Of a stretch of DNA of 64,000 bases, positions 49,662 to 58,380 are shown piece by piece. A model generated the notes under the pieces. That model had not been told where the DNA came from. It saw only the letters and a program-made list of their open reading frames with translations, and made no database searches. The stretch is from Brachybacterium fresconis (GTDB taxonomy: Bacteria > Actinomycetota > Actinomycetes > Actinomycetales > Dermabacteraceae): positions 3,038,001 to 3,102,000 of the forward strand of contig NZ_JAGIOC010000001.1 in assembly GCF_017876515.1 (NCBI RefSeq), written 5' to 3'. A program made the translations under genes and the position numbers. Each line of letters begins with the position of its first letter. Position 1 is the stretch's first letter.

Positions 49662-50612
49662 CTACCCGCTCGGCTGCACGATCCAGGGCTGCACGACCCA
49701 GGCCTGCGGAGACAGGGTCGAGGGCTCCCAGCGCTCCAGCACGTCGGCGGCGGTCCGGCATCCCGGCAGTCCCAGCGAGTCCCCGATGCGCGCGACGACC
49801 GCCGCGACGGGCTCGCCGCGCTCGAGCCGGTCCCGCAGCGTGACCGCGCCGTCCCGCTTGGCCAGTCGTGCCCCGGCGGTGTTCACCGCGAGGGGGACAT
49901 GGGCGTAGCCGGGTTCGGGCAGTCCCAGCAGGTGCGCCAGGTGCGCCTGGCGGGGTGCGGAGCTGAGCAGGTCGTCGGCCCGGGTCACCTGGTCCACCCC
50001 GGCGGCGGCATCGTCGACGACGACCGCGAGGTTGTAGGCCACCACCCCGTCGCCCCGGCGCAGCACCAGATCGTCGACCGCGCCCGTGACCGTGCCCGCC
50101 CACAGGTCCTCGACGGCCCACTCGGAGACGTCGGCGCGCAGGCGCAGGGCCGGTTCCCGCTGCAGCTCGCGCATCCGCGCCCGGCCGGCGGCGCGCTGGG
50201 AGGAGGTGAGATCCCGGCAGGTGCCGGGGTAGGCGCCCGGCGGGGCGTGCGGGGCGCTCGGCGCCTCCTGGATCTCGCGGCGGGTGCAGTAGCACTCGAA
50301 CACCAGGCCGCGCCCGACCAGCCGTTCGATCGCCGCGTCATGGGCCGCGCCGCGATCGGACTGCCGCACCACCTCGCCGTCCCAGTCCAGGCCGAGGGCG
50401 GCGAGATCCGCCTGCTGCCGTTCCTCCGAGCCCTCCCGCACCCGATCGAGGTCCTCGATGCGCAGGTGGAAGGTGCGTCCGGTGCGGCGGGCCAGCGCCC
50501 AGGCGAGGATCGCGGTGCGCAGATTCCCCAGGTGCAGGTCACCACTGGGAGAAGGTGCGTAGCGTCCGGCACCGACACTCGGGGAAGGGGGTGGCGGGGA
50601 CGGGGTGTCCAT
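49662..50612 (-). CDS. gluQ: Glutamyl-Q tRNA(Asp) synthetase
   Basis: A 316-residue truncated relative of glutamyl-tRNA synthetase lacking the anticodon-binding domain. It activates Glu and attaches it to queuosine in tRNA(Asp). Visible motifs: the HIGH equivalent GDLHLGN near residue 25, the zinc-binding site FECYCTRREI...YPGTCRD, and the KMSKS equivalent GARLAKRDGAV. Length is normal for GluQ. A TAGACT -10 box sits eight bases before the ATG, within the stop region of the upstream GNAT gene, so transcription may be both leaderless and read-through. Confidence 0.92.
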   Translation of the reverse strand: MDTPSPPPPSPSVGAGRYAPSPSGDLHLGNLRTAILAWALARRTGRTFHLRIEDLDRVREGSEERQQADLAALGLDWDGEVVRQSDRGAAHDAAIERLVGRGLVFECYCTRREIQEAPSAPHAPPGAYPGTCRDLTSSQRAAGRARMRELQREPALRLRADVSEWAVEDLWAGTVTGAVDDLVLRRGDGVVAYNLAVVVDDAAAGVDQVTRADDLLSSAPRQAHLAHLLGLPEPGYAHVPLAVNTAGARLAKRDGAVTLRDRLERGEPVAAVVARIGDSLGLPGCRTAADVLERWEPSTLSPQAWVVQPWIVQPSG

Positions 50613-50620
50613 GGTGCAGG

Positions 50621-50626
50621 AGTCTA
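50621..50626 (-). promoter_or_regulatory. -10 box of a leaderless promoter (gluQ)
   Basis: TAGACT on the minus strand, eight bases before the gluQ ATG and overlapping the stop codon of the upstream gene. Confidence 0.4.
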
Positions 50627-51214
50627 GATGGTGCTCCGCCGTGACAGCGGGGCGTCGGGCGGGCGGATGAGCAGGATGTCGTCCGACCGGTCGCCGGGGA
50701 CCGGCCGGCCTGACGGGGCGGGGGAGAAGCCCAGCCGGGCGGCGAGGGCGCGGGAGGGACGGTTCGCGGCGGCCGTCACGGCGAGCACCTCGTGATGGCG
50801 GGCTCCGAGCGCGGGGTGGGCGAGCACGGCGCTCATCGCCTCGGTGGCGAGGCCGTGACCGGTCGCCGCGGGATCCAGGCGCCAGTACGCGCTGAGGGCC
50901 CGCTCGTCCTCGAGCGGGGTGATCCCGACGACGCCCAGCAGGGGCCCGTCGCGCCGCGCTCCTGCTCGCGAGGCGCCGTCGTCCGTGCTGCCGTGGGCCG
51001 ACCCGTCCTCCGCCCGGGGGCGCACCGTGAGATACCCGGTCCCGTGACGCTCCCAGCTCTCGAGCCACCGCCCGAGCACCCAGCGCATCTGCGCGACCTC
51101 GGTCAGCGGCTCGGTGAGGTCCTCGGCGAAGGCGCAGGGATCCGCATGCAGCGCGAACAGCTCCTCGAGGTCGTTCGAGCAGACCGGGGCCAGATGGAGC
51201 CGAGGCGTGCGCAC
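50624..51214 (-). CDS. GNAT-family N-acetyltransferase (RimJ/RimL-like)
   Basis: A 196-residue acetyltransferase, starting RTPRLHLAPV as RimJ/L-type enzymes do. The acetyl-CoA-binding stretch is seen as LDPAATGHGLATEAMSAVLAH and the later NRPSRALAARLGF. The insertion of some 20 low-complexity residues before LLGVVGI is unusual. I choose the GTG at 51214 since a terminator hairpin (51237-51279) separates it from the upstream gene; longer frames would run through that hairpin. It is 11 bp upstream of gluQ. The acceptor substrate is unknown. Confidence 0.75.
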   Translation of the reverse strand: MRTPRLHLAPVCSNDLEELFALHADPCAFAEDLTEPLTEVAQMRWVLGRWLESWERHGTGYLTVRPRAEDGSAHGSTDDGASRAGARRDGPLLGVVGITPLEDERALSAYWRLDPAATGHGLATEAMSAVLAHPALGARHHEVLAVTAAANRPSRALAARLGFSPAPSGRPVPGDRSDDILLIRPPDAPLSRRSTI

Positions 51215-51236
51215 CGGGGAGACGGCGGACGGACGA

Positions 51237-51279
51237 ACGGCGCGGCGATCACCGTCGAAGGACGGGATCGCCGCGCCGT
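51237..51279. terminator. Perfect hairpin terminator
   Basis: Fourteen-base arms (51237-51250 and 51266-51279) with a 15-base loop lie directly after the minus-strand gene 51318-52103. Confidence 0.75.
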
Positions 51280-51317
51280 GCACGGGATGCTGCGTGCTCA
51301 GAGCGCCGTGACGGAGC

Positions 51318-52103
51318 TCAGGCGTCGCCGCGGTGGGTGCCGCGCTTCTCGTCGTCGCTCTCGATGCTCTCGTCCGCATCGGAGTCGACCTTGACCTCCT
51401 TGGGCTCCGTGTCCGAGGCGCGGTCCTCGCCCTTCAGCGACTGGGCCACGTCTCCGGCATCGGCCGAGCCGACGGTGTCGGAGACGGTGGAGGAGTCCGC
51501 GTCGGAGGAGGCGGAGGCCGGGTAGTGCGCACGGGCGAAGTCCGCGGGCGGTGCCCACGGATCCTCGACCGGGCGGGTCTTCTGCCAGGCGATGTAGCCC
51601 GCGGCAGCACCGGCGGCGGCCAGACCGAGGACGAGCAGCACCTTCCCGGCGCGACCCTTCTTCTTGGCCGGCTCCGGCTGCAGGGCGGCGGCCTTGATGT
51701 CGCCCTGGCCCTTGTCGAGCTCCTGGCGGGCCGCGTCGACGGCGGCCTTCAGGACGGAACCGGTGGTCTCCGCCGTCTTGCGGGCGCGCGGGATGTAATC
51801 GTCCTGCACGTCCTGCTTGAACTTGTCGGCACGCGGGCCGAAGGACGAGGACAGCTCGGAGAGCTTCTCGCTCTGCTGACGGAAGCGCTCCTCGACGCCC
51901 GGGCCGTACTGGTCGACCAGATCGTTCGCGCGCGAACGGGCCTCGCGAGCACCCTCGGAGACGACCGGACCGACGGTCGCGGCGAGCTTCTGCAGCTCCT
52001 CCACGGCCTTCTCGGCACGCTGCGCGGTCGAACCGGCAGCCTCGGCGGTCTTCTCGGCCTGCTTCTTGGCCTTCTTGGTCTCACGCTTGGAGGTCAGCGC
52101 CAT
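51318..52103 (-). CDS. Membrane-anchored helical protein, function unknown
   Basis: A 261-residue protein. The first 165 residues are charged and helical, with Lys/Glu-rich and Ala-rich stretches ([15 protein letters not shown], then [12 protein letters not shown]) suggestive of coiled coil or amphipathic membrane association. One membrane helix ([21 protein letters not shown], about residues 172-192) is followed by an acidic Ser/Asp-rich tail of 65 residues. There is no signal peptide, so the N-terminus is cytosolic. AAAGGGGA before 52103 marks the start. Such proteins are often annotated only as DNA-helicase-like or hypothetical in actinobacteria; I assign no function. Confidence 0.7.
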   Translation of the reverse strand: MALTSKRETKKAKKQAEKTAEAAGSTAQRAEKAVEELQKLAATVGPVVSEGAREARSRANDLVDQYGPGVEERFRQQSEKLSELSSSFGPRADKFKQDVQDDYIPRARKTAETTGSVLKAAVDAARQELDKGQGDIKAAALQPEPAKKKGRAGKVLLVLGLAAAGAAAGYIAWQKTRPVEDPWAPPADFARAHYPASASSDADSSTVSDTVGSADAGDVAQSLKGEDRASDTEPKEVKVDSDADESIESDDEKRGTHRGDA

Positions 52104-52410
52104 GAGGTTCCCCTTTCGGTCGAATCCGCCGGGTCGGGCCGACGGTGGTCCCTGGGCCGGGGCATCCCGGAGGATGACGCGACCCGTGTGGGACAACTCT
52201 AACGCGACAGAGTACGGGTCCTCCTCGGGCAATGGTCAGGTTCGCTCCCTGCCGAACGGTCGGCTCCGGCCGACGGGCCTGCCGCGGGCCGGTCGTCCTC
52301 CGGGGCGCGGCGGGCCCCCGGGGAGATGCCGTCCTCGGGGTGGAACCTGGGAGCAACCGCGTCACCGGCGCGGATGCCGTGCGCGCGGGCGTCTGTGCGA
52401 AGATTGCGCC
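52104..52410. other. Divergent promoter gap
   Basis: These 307 bp lie between two divergent genes. The only AT-richer patch (52195-52215, taacgcgacagagtac) could supply the minus-strand promoter. GAAGATT just before the cyclophilin ATG may be its -10. No gene or repeat was seen. Confidence 0.4.
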
Positions 52411-52947
52411 ATGTTCGCAACTCTGCACACCAACCACGGGGACATCCGTCTCGAGCTGTTCCCCGACCATGCCCCCAAGACCGTCGACAACTTCGTGGGC
52501 CTCGCCGAGGGCACCCGCGAGTTCACCGACGTCGAGAGCGGCGAGAAGGTCACCCGCCCGTTCTACGACGGCGTGGTCTTCCACCGCGTGATCGCCGGCT
52601 TCATGCTCCAGACCGGTGATCCGCTGGGCACCGGCACCGGCGGCCCCGGCTACTCCTTCGACGACGAGATCTCCGAGAAGAACTTCAACGAGCCCTATGT
52701 GCTGGCCATGGCCAATGCCGGCAAGCGCATGAACGCGATCACCGGCCAGCCCTCGGGCACCAACGGGTCGCAGTTCTTCATCACGGTCGGCCCCACCCCG
52801 CACCTGCAGGGCAAGCACACTGTCTTCGGCCGGGTCGTCGACGAGGACTCCAAGAAGGTCGTCGACGAGATCGGCGCCGCCAAGACCGACATGCGCGACC
52901 GTCCCCTCGAGGACATCGTCATCGAGAAGGTCTCCATCGAGAAGTGA
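52411..52947 (+). CDS. Cyclophilin-type peptidyl-prolyl isomerase
   Basis: A 178-residue cytosolic cyclophilin that catalyses cis-trans isomerisation of prolyl bonds. Active-site segments are [15 protein letters not shown] (catalytic Arg), [23 protein letters not shown] and the preceding MANAG. Length fits the single-domain PpiA/PpiB type. There is no ribosome site; a -10-like GAAGAT close to the ATG suggests a leaderless start. In many actinobacteria this gene lies near oriC beside a rhomboid gene, and a rhomboid gene is found 3.8 kb downstream here. Confidence 0.92.
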   Translation: MFATLHTNHGDIRLELFPDHAPKTVDNFVGLAEGTREFTDVESGEKVTRPFYDGVVFHRVIAGFMLQTGDPLGTGTGGPGYSFDDEISEKNFNEPYVLAMANAGKRMNAITGQPSGTNGSQFFITVGPTPHLQGKHTVFGRVVDEDSKKVVDEIGAAKTDMRDRPLEDIVIEKVSIEK

Positions 52948-52989
52948 TCCCGCTCCGGCCCCGCTCGCGCTGAGCGAGCCGGCCGGCGT

Positions 52990-53041
52990 CGGATGCAGAA
53001 CCGCCCGCCCTTCGATCGAAGGGCGGGCGGTTCTGCATCCG
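52990..53041. terminator. Perfect 52-bp palindrome, bidirectional terminator
   Basis: The 26-bp arms are completely complementary with no spacer, so the RNA loop must form from the central TCGA. It lies between the 3' ends of the convergent cyclophilin and MMPL genes. Confidence 0.85.
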
Positions 53042-53055
53042 GCGGTCTCCGGCGG

Positions 53056-55251
53056 TCAGCCGTGCTGTGCGGCGGCCGGACGCGAGGGCCACCACATGCG
53101 GTCCCCGATCAGGGCGAACAGCGCCGGCACCAGCACGGTGCGCACCACCAGCGTGTCCAGCAGCACGCCGAGGCCCACGATCAGCCCCAGCTGGCCCAGC
53201 ACCACGAGGGGCAGCACCCCGAGAGCGGCGAACACGGCGGCCAGCACCACGCCGGCACTGGTGATCACCACACCGGTGGACCCGACGGCCCGCACCATGC
53301 CCTGCGTCGTCCCGTGGGTCGCGGCCTCATGACGAGCGCGGTGGACCAGGAAGATCGTGTAGTCCACACCGAGGGCCACCAGGAACAGGAAGGCCAGCAG
53401 CGGCACCGTCACGTCCAGCGCGGGGATGTCGAACAGGAGCCGACCGGCCCACAGGCCCAGGCCGATCGCGGCGACGGAGCTGGCGACGTTCACCGTCAGC
53501 AGCACCAGGGGCGCGACCACGGCCCGCAGCAGGCCGATCAGCACGAGCAGCACCACCGCGAGGATCATCGGCGCCACCACCAGCAGGTCGCGGAGGGAGT
53601 CGGCGCGGACGTCCATGGCGCTCGCCGTGGTCCCGCCCACCAGGGCGTCGGCCCCGTCGAGCGCGTGCAGGGAATCGCGCAGCCCCTCGGCCTCGTCGAT
53701 CGCGGCGGGGGACTCCGGTTCGGCGGTGCCGATGGCGGAGAGCACGGCCCAGCCGTCCGGCGTGGTGCCGGTGACGGAGGCCCGGTCGATGCCGGGCACC
53801 GACTCCGCGGTCTCCACCGCGGCCTCGGCGGCGTCCTCGTGCACGACGATCTGGTGCGGGGCGCTCTCCCCGGCGCCGTAGTGCTCGGCCATCGCGACGA
53901 AGCCGGTGGAGGATTCGTTGGCGGAGGCGAACTGCTCGTCCTGCGAGAGGCCCACGCGGGTGCCGATCAGGCCCGTGGCCAGCACTCCCAGCAGGACGAC
54001 GGAGGTGATGGCGGCGACGGCGGGGCGACGGGTGACGGTGCGGGCGACGGCCGCGAACGGCCCGTGCTCGGCGTCGTCCCGACGGGTGGCGGCGTCCTCC
54101 GGCTTCGGGACGAAGGGCCAGAAGACCTTGCGTCCCACGACGGCGAGCAGCGCGGTGAGCGGGAAGAGCACGGCGACGAGGGCGACGAGCAGGCCGGCCG
54201 CGGCGGCGATCCCGAGTCCGCGGGTGGCGGGCATGACCGCGAACAGCAGGGTCATCAGTGCCAGCACCACGGTCACGTTGGAGGCGATGATCGCGGGCGC
54301 GGTGCGCTTCCAGGCGGTGGCCAGGGCGGCGCGATGGTCGTCGGTGGCGTGCAGCTCCTCGCGATACCGGGAGATCAGCAGCAGGGCGTAGTTGGTGCCC
54401 GCGCCGAACACCAGCACGCTGATCACACCGGAGTCGAAGGCCAGGGCGAACTGCTCGCCGAGCATCGAGGTCAGGGCGCCGGCGGCGCCGTCGGCGAGCG
54501 CGACGATCGACAGCGGCATCAGCCACAGGATGGGGGAGCGGTAGGTCAGCAGGAGCAGCACGGCGACCACGGCGATGGTCACGGCCAGCAGCGTGAAGTT
54601 CGCGCCGGCGAAGGCACCGCGGATGTCGGAGCCGACCGCGGGACCGCCCGTGACCGACACGGTCAGCTGCTCCGGGGCGGACTCGTCGGCCGCGGTGCGC
54701 AGATCGTCGATCATCGCGTCGATCGTGTCGTCGTCGGCCTCGGAGTCGACGGTGGTCATCACCAGGTCGGCCTCGCCGTCCTCGGCGGGCATGGGGCCGA
54801 CGGCGTCCCGGCCGGAGACCTCGGCGAGGTCCGCGCGCAGCGACTCGATCGCGGCGGTGTCGTCGGCCGTCAGCTCGCCGCCGTCGTCGCGGGTGACCAC
54901 GGCGAACACCGGCTGGTAGCGGTTGCCCTCCATGGTGTCCGCGATCGCGGCGGCACGGGAGGACTCCGAGCTGTCGGGCAGCGCATCCATGCCGGCGGCC
55001 GGGCCGGCGCCGCGCAGGCCGCCGGCCATGGCGACCAGCAGCGCGACGAATACGGCGAGCATCACCCAGGCCGAGCGGCGTCCGGTCAGGGCGCCGGAGA
55101 TCCGGGTGCCGAGATGGCCGAGGGGACCGGTGCGGTCTCCGGAGCCGGATGCAGCAGGGGCGACGTCCTCGCGGCGACCGTCGGCCGACGGGTCGGTGGG
55201 AGCGGGATCGCCGGCCCGGTGACGACCGGTGGTGTGTGTGGGTGCAGGCAC
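53056..55251 (-). CDS. MMPL/RND-family transporter
   Basis: A 731-residue membrane protein with 12 helices in two repeats, each with an extracellular domain after its first helix, as in the MMPL/RND family. Characteristic segments are FGAGTNYALLLISRYREEL in the first half and LFLVALGVDYTIFLVHRARHEA in the second, which carries the Asp-Tyr pair used for proton relay in MmpL3-like proteins. The family exports lipids, glycolipids or drugs. The GTG at 55251 has AAGGA six bases upstream. No partner gene is adjacent. Confidence 0.9.
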   Translation of the reverse strand: MPAPTHTTGRHRAGDPAPTDPSADGRREDVAPAASGSGDRTGPLGHLGTRISGALTGRRSAWVMLAVFVALLVAMAGGLRGAGPAAGMDALPDSSESSRAAAIADTMEGNRYQPVFAVVTRDDGGELTADDTAAIESLRADLAEVSGRDAVGPMPAEDGEADLVMTTVDSEADDDTIDAMIDDLRTAADESAPEQLTVSVTGGPAVGSDIRGAFAGANFTLLAVTIAVVAVLLLLTYRSPILWLMPLSIVALADGAAGALTSMLGEQFALAFDSGVISVLVFGAGTNYALLLISRYREELHATDDHRAALATAWKRTAPAIIASNVTVVLALMTLLFAVMPATRGLGIAAAAGLLVALVAVLFPLTALLAVVGRKVFWPFVPKPEDAATRRDDAEHGPFAAVARTVTRRPAVAAITSVVLLGVLATGLIGTRVGLSQDEQFASANESSTGFVAMAEHYGAGESAPHQIVVHEDAAEAAVETAESVPGIDRASVTGTTPDGWAVLSAIGTAEPESPAAIDEAEGLRDSLHALDGADALVGGTTASAMDVRADSLRDLLVVAPMILAVVLLVLIGLLRAVVAPLVLLTVNVASSVAAIGLGLWAGRLLFDIPALDVTVPLLAFLFLVALGVDYTIFLVHRARHEAATHGTTQGMVRAVGSTGVVITSAGVVLAAVFAALGVLPLVVLGQLGLIVGLGVLLDTLVVRTVLVPALFALIGDRMWWPSRPAAAQHG

Positions 55252-55392
55252 GGTGAGTCCTTCATGAGATAACCGCTGGTGGCGGCGGGGGATGCGGTCC
55301 CCGGGTCGGGGTGGTTCCCACGCTATGGACGCGGGGTCGTCCCCGGATCAACCGATCGATGTATTCGCCGGTGGGGCGTGGGTGGTGCTCGC

Positions 55393-55398
55393 TACGCT
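55393..55398 (+). promoter_or_regulatory. -10 box of a leaderless promoter (winged-helix gene)
   Basis: TACGCT with six bases to the ATG at 55405. Confidence 0.5.
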
Positions 55399-55404
55399 CG
55401 GTCC

Positions 55405-56559
55405 ATGACGCAGCGACATCTCGCCGGTGCCCGGATCCTCGCCCAGGGCCTCGTCGGGCCGCCCCGCTTCGCGGGCCCGACGGAGGCCGCCCGAGCCTTC
55501 GGCGCGCACCAGGGCCAGGACCTGGCCGGAGTGATGGCCTCCCTGGCGCTGCGCACCGGCGGAGACATCGAGGATGTGCTCGCGGCTTTCGACCGCGGGG
55601 AGATCGTGCGGGGCTACCCCATGCGCGGCACCGTCTTCGCCGTCGCCGCCGACACCCTCGCCTGGCTCACCGAGCTGTGTGCCGCCGGTCCGCTGCGGGC
55701 GGCGATCTCCCGCCGCGGGCAGCTCGACCTCGCCGAGCACCATGTGGGCCGAGCGCAGGAGGTGCTCGAGGAGATCGCTGCGGAGCATTCGGGACCGGGC
55801 GTCGGCCGCGGGGTGCTGCGCAAGGACCTGCTCGCCGCGTGGGAGGCGGCGGGGGTCGACACCCGGCAGGGCCGCGGCTATCACCTGCTCAGCGAGCTGA
55901 TCTCCTTCGGCGTCGCCGCCTACGGGCCGTGGCGGGAGGGGGAGACCGCGGTCGTGCTGGCGCGCAGCTGGCTGCCGGCGGGCAGCGACCTCGAAGGGGC
56001 CTTCGGCGGGGACGGGACCGCGGCGGCCGCCGAACTCGGCCGACGGTACTTCCTCAGCCACGGACCGGCGGGGGAGCGGGACCTCGCCTGGTGGTCCAAG
56101 CTGCCGCTGGGGCGGATCCGCGCCGCGCTGCCGCAGATCGCCGACCAGTTCGAGACCGGGTACGCCGACCGCGACGGCCGGCTCCACACCACGGCCGCCG
56201 CCGCCCGCGGCGGCGACGGCGAGCAGCTGTGGTGGCGACCAGGGCTCCTCGAGGAGTACGCCACCGCCGAGAAGGAGACCATGACCGAGCTGCTGCTGCC
56301 CGGGTTCGACGAGCTCGTGCTCGGCTACCGCGACCGGTTCTACCTGATGGACGACGCACGCCACCGCGCGCTCGTTCCCGGCAACAACGGGGTCTTCAAG
56401 CGCTCTGCGATCCGTCGCGGTGAGATGGTCGGCGTCTGGACCCGCGTGGGAGCGGCGGGGCGACGCCGGCTCGACCTGACCGCGGAACGGCCGATCAGCG
56501 ATCCGCAGCGTCGACGGTTCGAGAAGCTCTTCGCCGCGTTCCCGTACACCGTGCCCTGA
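55405..56559 (+). CDS. Winged-helix DNA-binding (HTH_42-type) protein
   Basis: A 384-residue protein with the features of the AlkX/YcaQ-like winged-helix family: an N-terminal LAGARILAQGLVGP segment, a central VRGYPMRGTVFAVAADTLAWL region with the MRGT motif, and the C-terminal LLLPGFDELVLGYRDR...VFKRSAIRRGEMVG stretch. Better studied members are DNA glycosylases acting on interstrand crosslinks or alkylated bases. Many actinobacterial members are uncharacterised. It is leaderless by promoter position and divergent from the MMPL gene. Confidence 0.8.
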   Translation: MTQRHLAGARILAQGLVGPPRFAGPTEAARAFGAHQGQDLAGVMASLALRTGGDIEDVLAAFDRGEIVRGYPMRGTVFAVAADTLAWLTELCAAGPLRAAISRRGQLDLAEHHVGRAQEVLEEIAAEHSGPGVGRGVLRKDLLAAWEAAGVDTRQGRGYHLLSELISFGVAAYGPWREGETAVVLARSWLPAGSDLEGAFGGDGTAAAAELGRRYFLSHGPAGERDLAWWSKLPLGRIRAALPQIADQFETGYADRDGRLHTTAAAARGGDGEQLWWRPGLLEEYATAEKETMTELLLPGFDELVLGYRDRFYLMDDARHRALVPGNNGVFKRSAIRRGEMVGVWTRVGAAGRRRLDLTAERPISDPQRRRFEKLFAAFPYTVP

Positions 56560-56627
56560 GCGCAGGGACGCGATCGATGCCGCCGGCCGCAGGGTCCTGG
56601 GCCCGTCCGGGACCCGGCGCTCGTCGC

Positions 56628-56680
56628 GGGACTCGGCGCCGGCTTCGCGGTCCGCCGACCACCCGGGACTCGGCGCCGGC
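56628..56680. repeat. 16-bp direct repeat
   Basis: gggactcggcgccggc occurs at 56628-56643 and again at 56665-56680, just before the rhomboid gene promoter. Confidence 0.6.
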
Positions 56681-56694
56681 CCAGGTCCCCGTGG

Positions 56695-56700
56695 TGGAAT
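56695..56700 (+). promoter_or_regulatory. -10 box of a leaderless promoter (rhomboid gene)
   Basis: TGGAAT with seven bases to the ATG at 56708. It favours this start over the ATG at 56699, which overlaps the box. Confidence 0.4.
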
Positions 56701-56707
56701 GGCACCC

Positions 56708-57622
56708 ATGGAACGCCCCAGCTACGGCTACAGCGCCGAGGACCATCCGGAGCAGCAGGCATCCCCCGTCTGCCCCCGGCACCCCGACCGGGTGAGCTAC
56801 GTGCGCTGCAAGCGCTGCGACCGTCCGGCCTGCCCGGACTGCCAGCGGCCCACCTCCGTGGGTGTGCTGTGCGTGGACTGCGAACGGGAGATCAGCAAGC
56901 AGCAGGCCGCCTCGCGCCCGCGCAACGCGATGGGCGGCGGCATGGGCCGCGGAAAGCCCGTGGTCACCTACACGGTGATGGGCCTGTGCGTGCTCGCCTA
57001 CCTCGGCCAGATGGCCGTGCCCGCGATCGTCTACGGGCTGGGCCTGTTCGTGCCGGGCTATGCACTGGTCATGCCCTGGACCTTCCTGACCGCGGGCTTC
57101 CTGCACGGCGGGATCATGCACCTGCTGCTGAACATGTACGCGCTGTACATCGTGGGCCAGTACCTCGAACCGACGATGGGCCATGCGCGGTTCGCCGGCG
57201 TCTACTTCGCCTCGCTGCTGGGCGGGCACACCGCCGTCTACCTGATCGCCGATCCCATGAGCCAGGCCTGGTACTCCGGCACTCTCGGCGCCAGCGGTGG
57301 CGTGTTCGGCCTGTTCGCGGCGATGTTCGTCGTCAACAGACGCCTGGGCGGGCAGACGGCGCAGATCCTCGTGCTGATCGGCCTGAACCTCGTCATCACC
57401 TTCACCGTCCCCAACATCTCCTGGCAGGGGCACTTGGGCGGGCTCGTGGTCGGCGGCGCGCTGACGGCAGCCCTGTTCGCCCTGCGTCCCCAGGCCGGCC
57501 CCGGAGCCGATCGGCAGGCCCTGGCCAAGCGCTCGGCCCTGCTGCACGCTGCAGTCATCGTGGCGATGGTGCTGCTGTGCGTGGTCCTGATCATCATCAA
57601 GACCCTGACGATTCCGTCCTGA
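56708..57622 (+). CDS. Rhomboid intramembrane serine protease with Zn-finger
   Basis: A 304-residue protein. The cytosolic N-terminus (about 20-60) has a Cys/His-rich finger, CPRHPDR...CKRCDRPACPDC...LCVDCE. The rhomboid core has six or so helices: HGGIMHLLLNMYALYIVG in helix 2, the nucleophile Ser196 in GASGGVFG, and the catalytic His242 in QGHLGGLVVG. It cleaves membrane substrates within the bilayer; targets are unknown. In actinobacteria this gene commonly neighbours the cyclophilin near the replication origin. Here an MMPL and a winged-helix gene separate them. Confidence 0.92.
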   Translation: MERPSYGYSAEDHPEQQASPVCPRHPDRVSYVRCKRCDRPACPDCQRPTSVGVLCVDCEREISKQQAASRPRNAMGGGMGRGKPVVTYTVMGLCVLAYLGQMAVPAIVYGLGLFVPGYALVMPWTFLTAGFLHGGIMHLLLNMYALYIVGQYLEPTMGHARFAGVYFASLLGGHTAVYLIADPMSQAWYSGTLGASGGVFGLFAAMFVVNRRLGGQTAQILVLIGLNLVITFTVPNISWQGHLGGLVVGGALTAALFALRPQAGPGADRQALAKRSALLHAAVIVAMVLLCVVLIIIKTLTIPS

Positions 57623-58141
57623 GACGCCGCGGCCGCGGCGTGTGACGTCGGGCCTGCGCCCCGCGTCGTCGGGCCCGAGCCTGCGACGTGGCCGCTCCGG
57701 TCCCGTCTGCGCTCCCGCGGACCGTCGCCGGGTGAATGACACCGGTGTGACTATCCCCAGTTGTGGACGGAATTGGGGACGAACGTGGAACGGCGGGGGA
57801 CTTTCCGGGACGCATTGTGGATAACCGAGGATGCGTTGTGGACAGAAGGTGGGCGCGGTGCACGGACGGTCCGACGTACCACACGTCCGGCCTCCCGTCG
57901 CCCTCCGGCTGCTGGCCAGCGGATCTGTTCAGTGCGACCCGGCGCGCGGCTACGGGCTGACCCGGGAGCAGGCGGAACGAAACTTTCGTGACCTGGGGTG
58001 ATGGTGAAAATCTCCGGGATCCGGTGTCGTCGTCGATGACGGTGACCCCGCGGTCATCGATCGCTCGGTGCCGTGGATGTCCGACACGCCGTCGACATCG
58101 CTGGTACCTGCGGAACTACAAGCCTGTCATTCGTCCACGTC

Positions 58142-58162
58142 TGTGGATAACGTTGTGGATAA
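58142..58162. other. Pair of perfect DnaA boxes
   Basis: tgtggataa at 58142-58150 and 58154-58162, 12 bp from start to start in the same orientation; a third copy is at 57816-57824. Confidence 0.6.
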
Positions 58163-58279
58163 CGTCTGCATCCAGGCGTGGCGACGGTGCTGACGCAGGA
58201 GATCCGGGGTATCTCCGGGACTGATGTGCACGGCGCTCGTGCACCCCGTGGACGAATGCGCCGGAGTCTGCTACGCCCC

Positions 58280-58324
58280 GATGTGGCGGATGTGGCGGAT
58301 GTGGCGGATGTGGCGGATGTGGCG
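58280..58324. repeat. Five tandem 9-bp repeats
   Basis: gatgtggcg is repeated five times without error just beyond the 3' end of pcp, followed by a degenerate ggtgg. Confidence 0.9.
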
Positions 58325-58380
58325 GGTGGGCGTCGGTGTTGTCGACGCGCTCGCCATGGCGGGCGACGCGTCCGTCGGCA

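Larger units (their letters stand above)
57623..58380. other. 758-bp non-coding region with DnaA boxes and repeats
   Basis: No credible gene is present. Three perfect DnaA boxes (TGTGGATAA) sit at 57816, 58142 and 58154 on the same strand. Two partial TTGTGGA copies are at 57761 and 57836. An ACGAAA-c-TTTCGT dyad is at 57977-57989, and a 9-bp tandem array at 58280-58324. The stretch is locally AT-richer than its flanks. It may be a replication-control or DnaA-titration site; dnaA and dnaN are not in the window. Confidence 0.55.

Noticed and set aside
57623..58380. A complete chromosomal origin
   Set aside because: Only three perfect DnaA boxes, and no dnaA, dnaN, rpmH or rnpA nearby. Reported only as a DnaA-box island.
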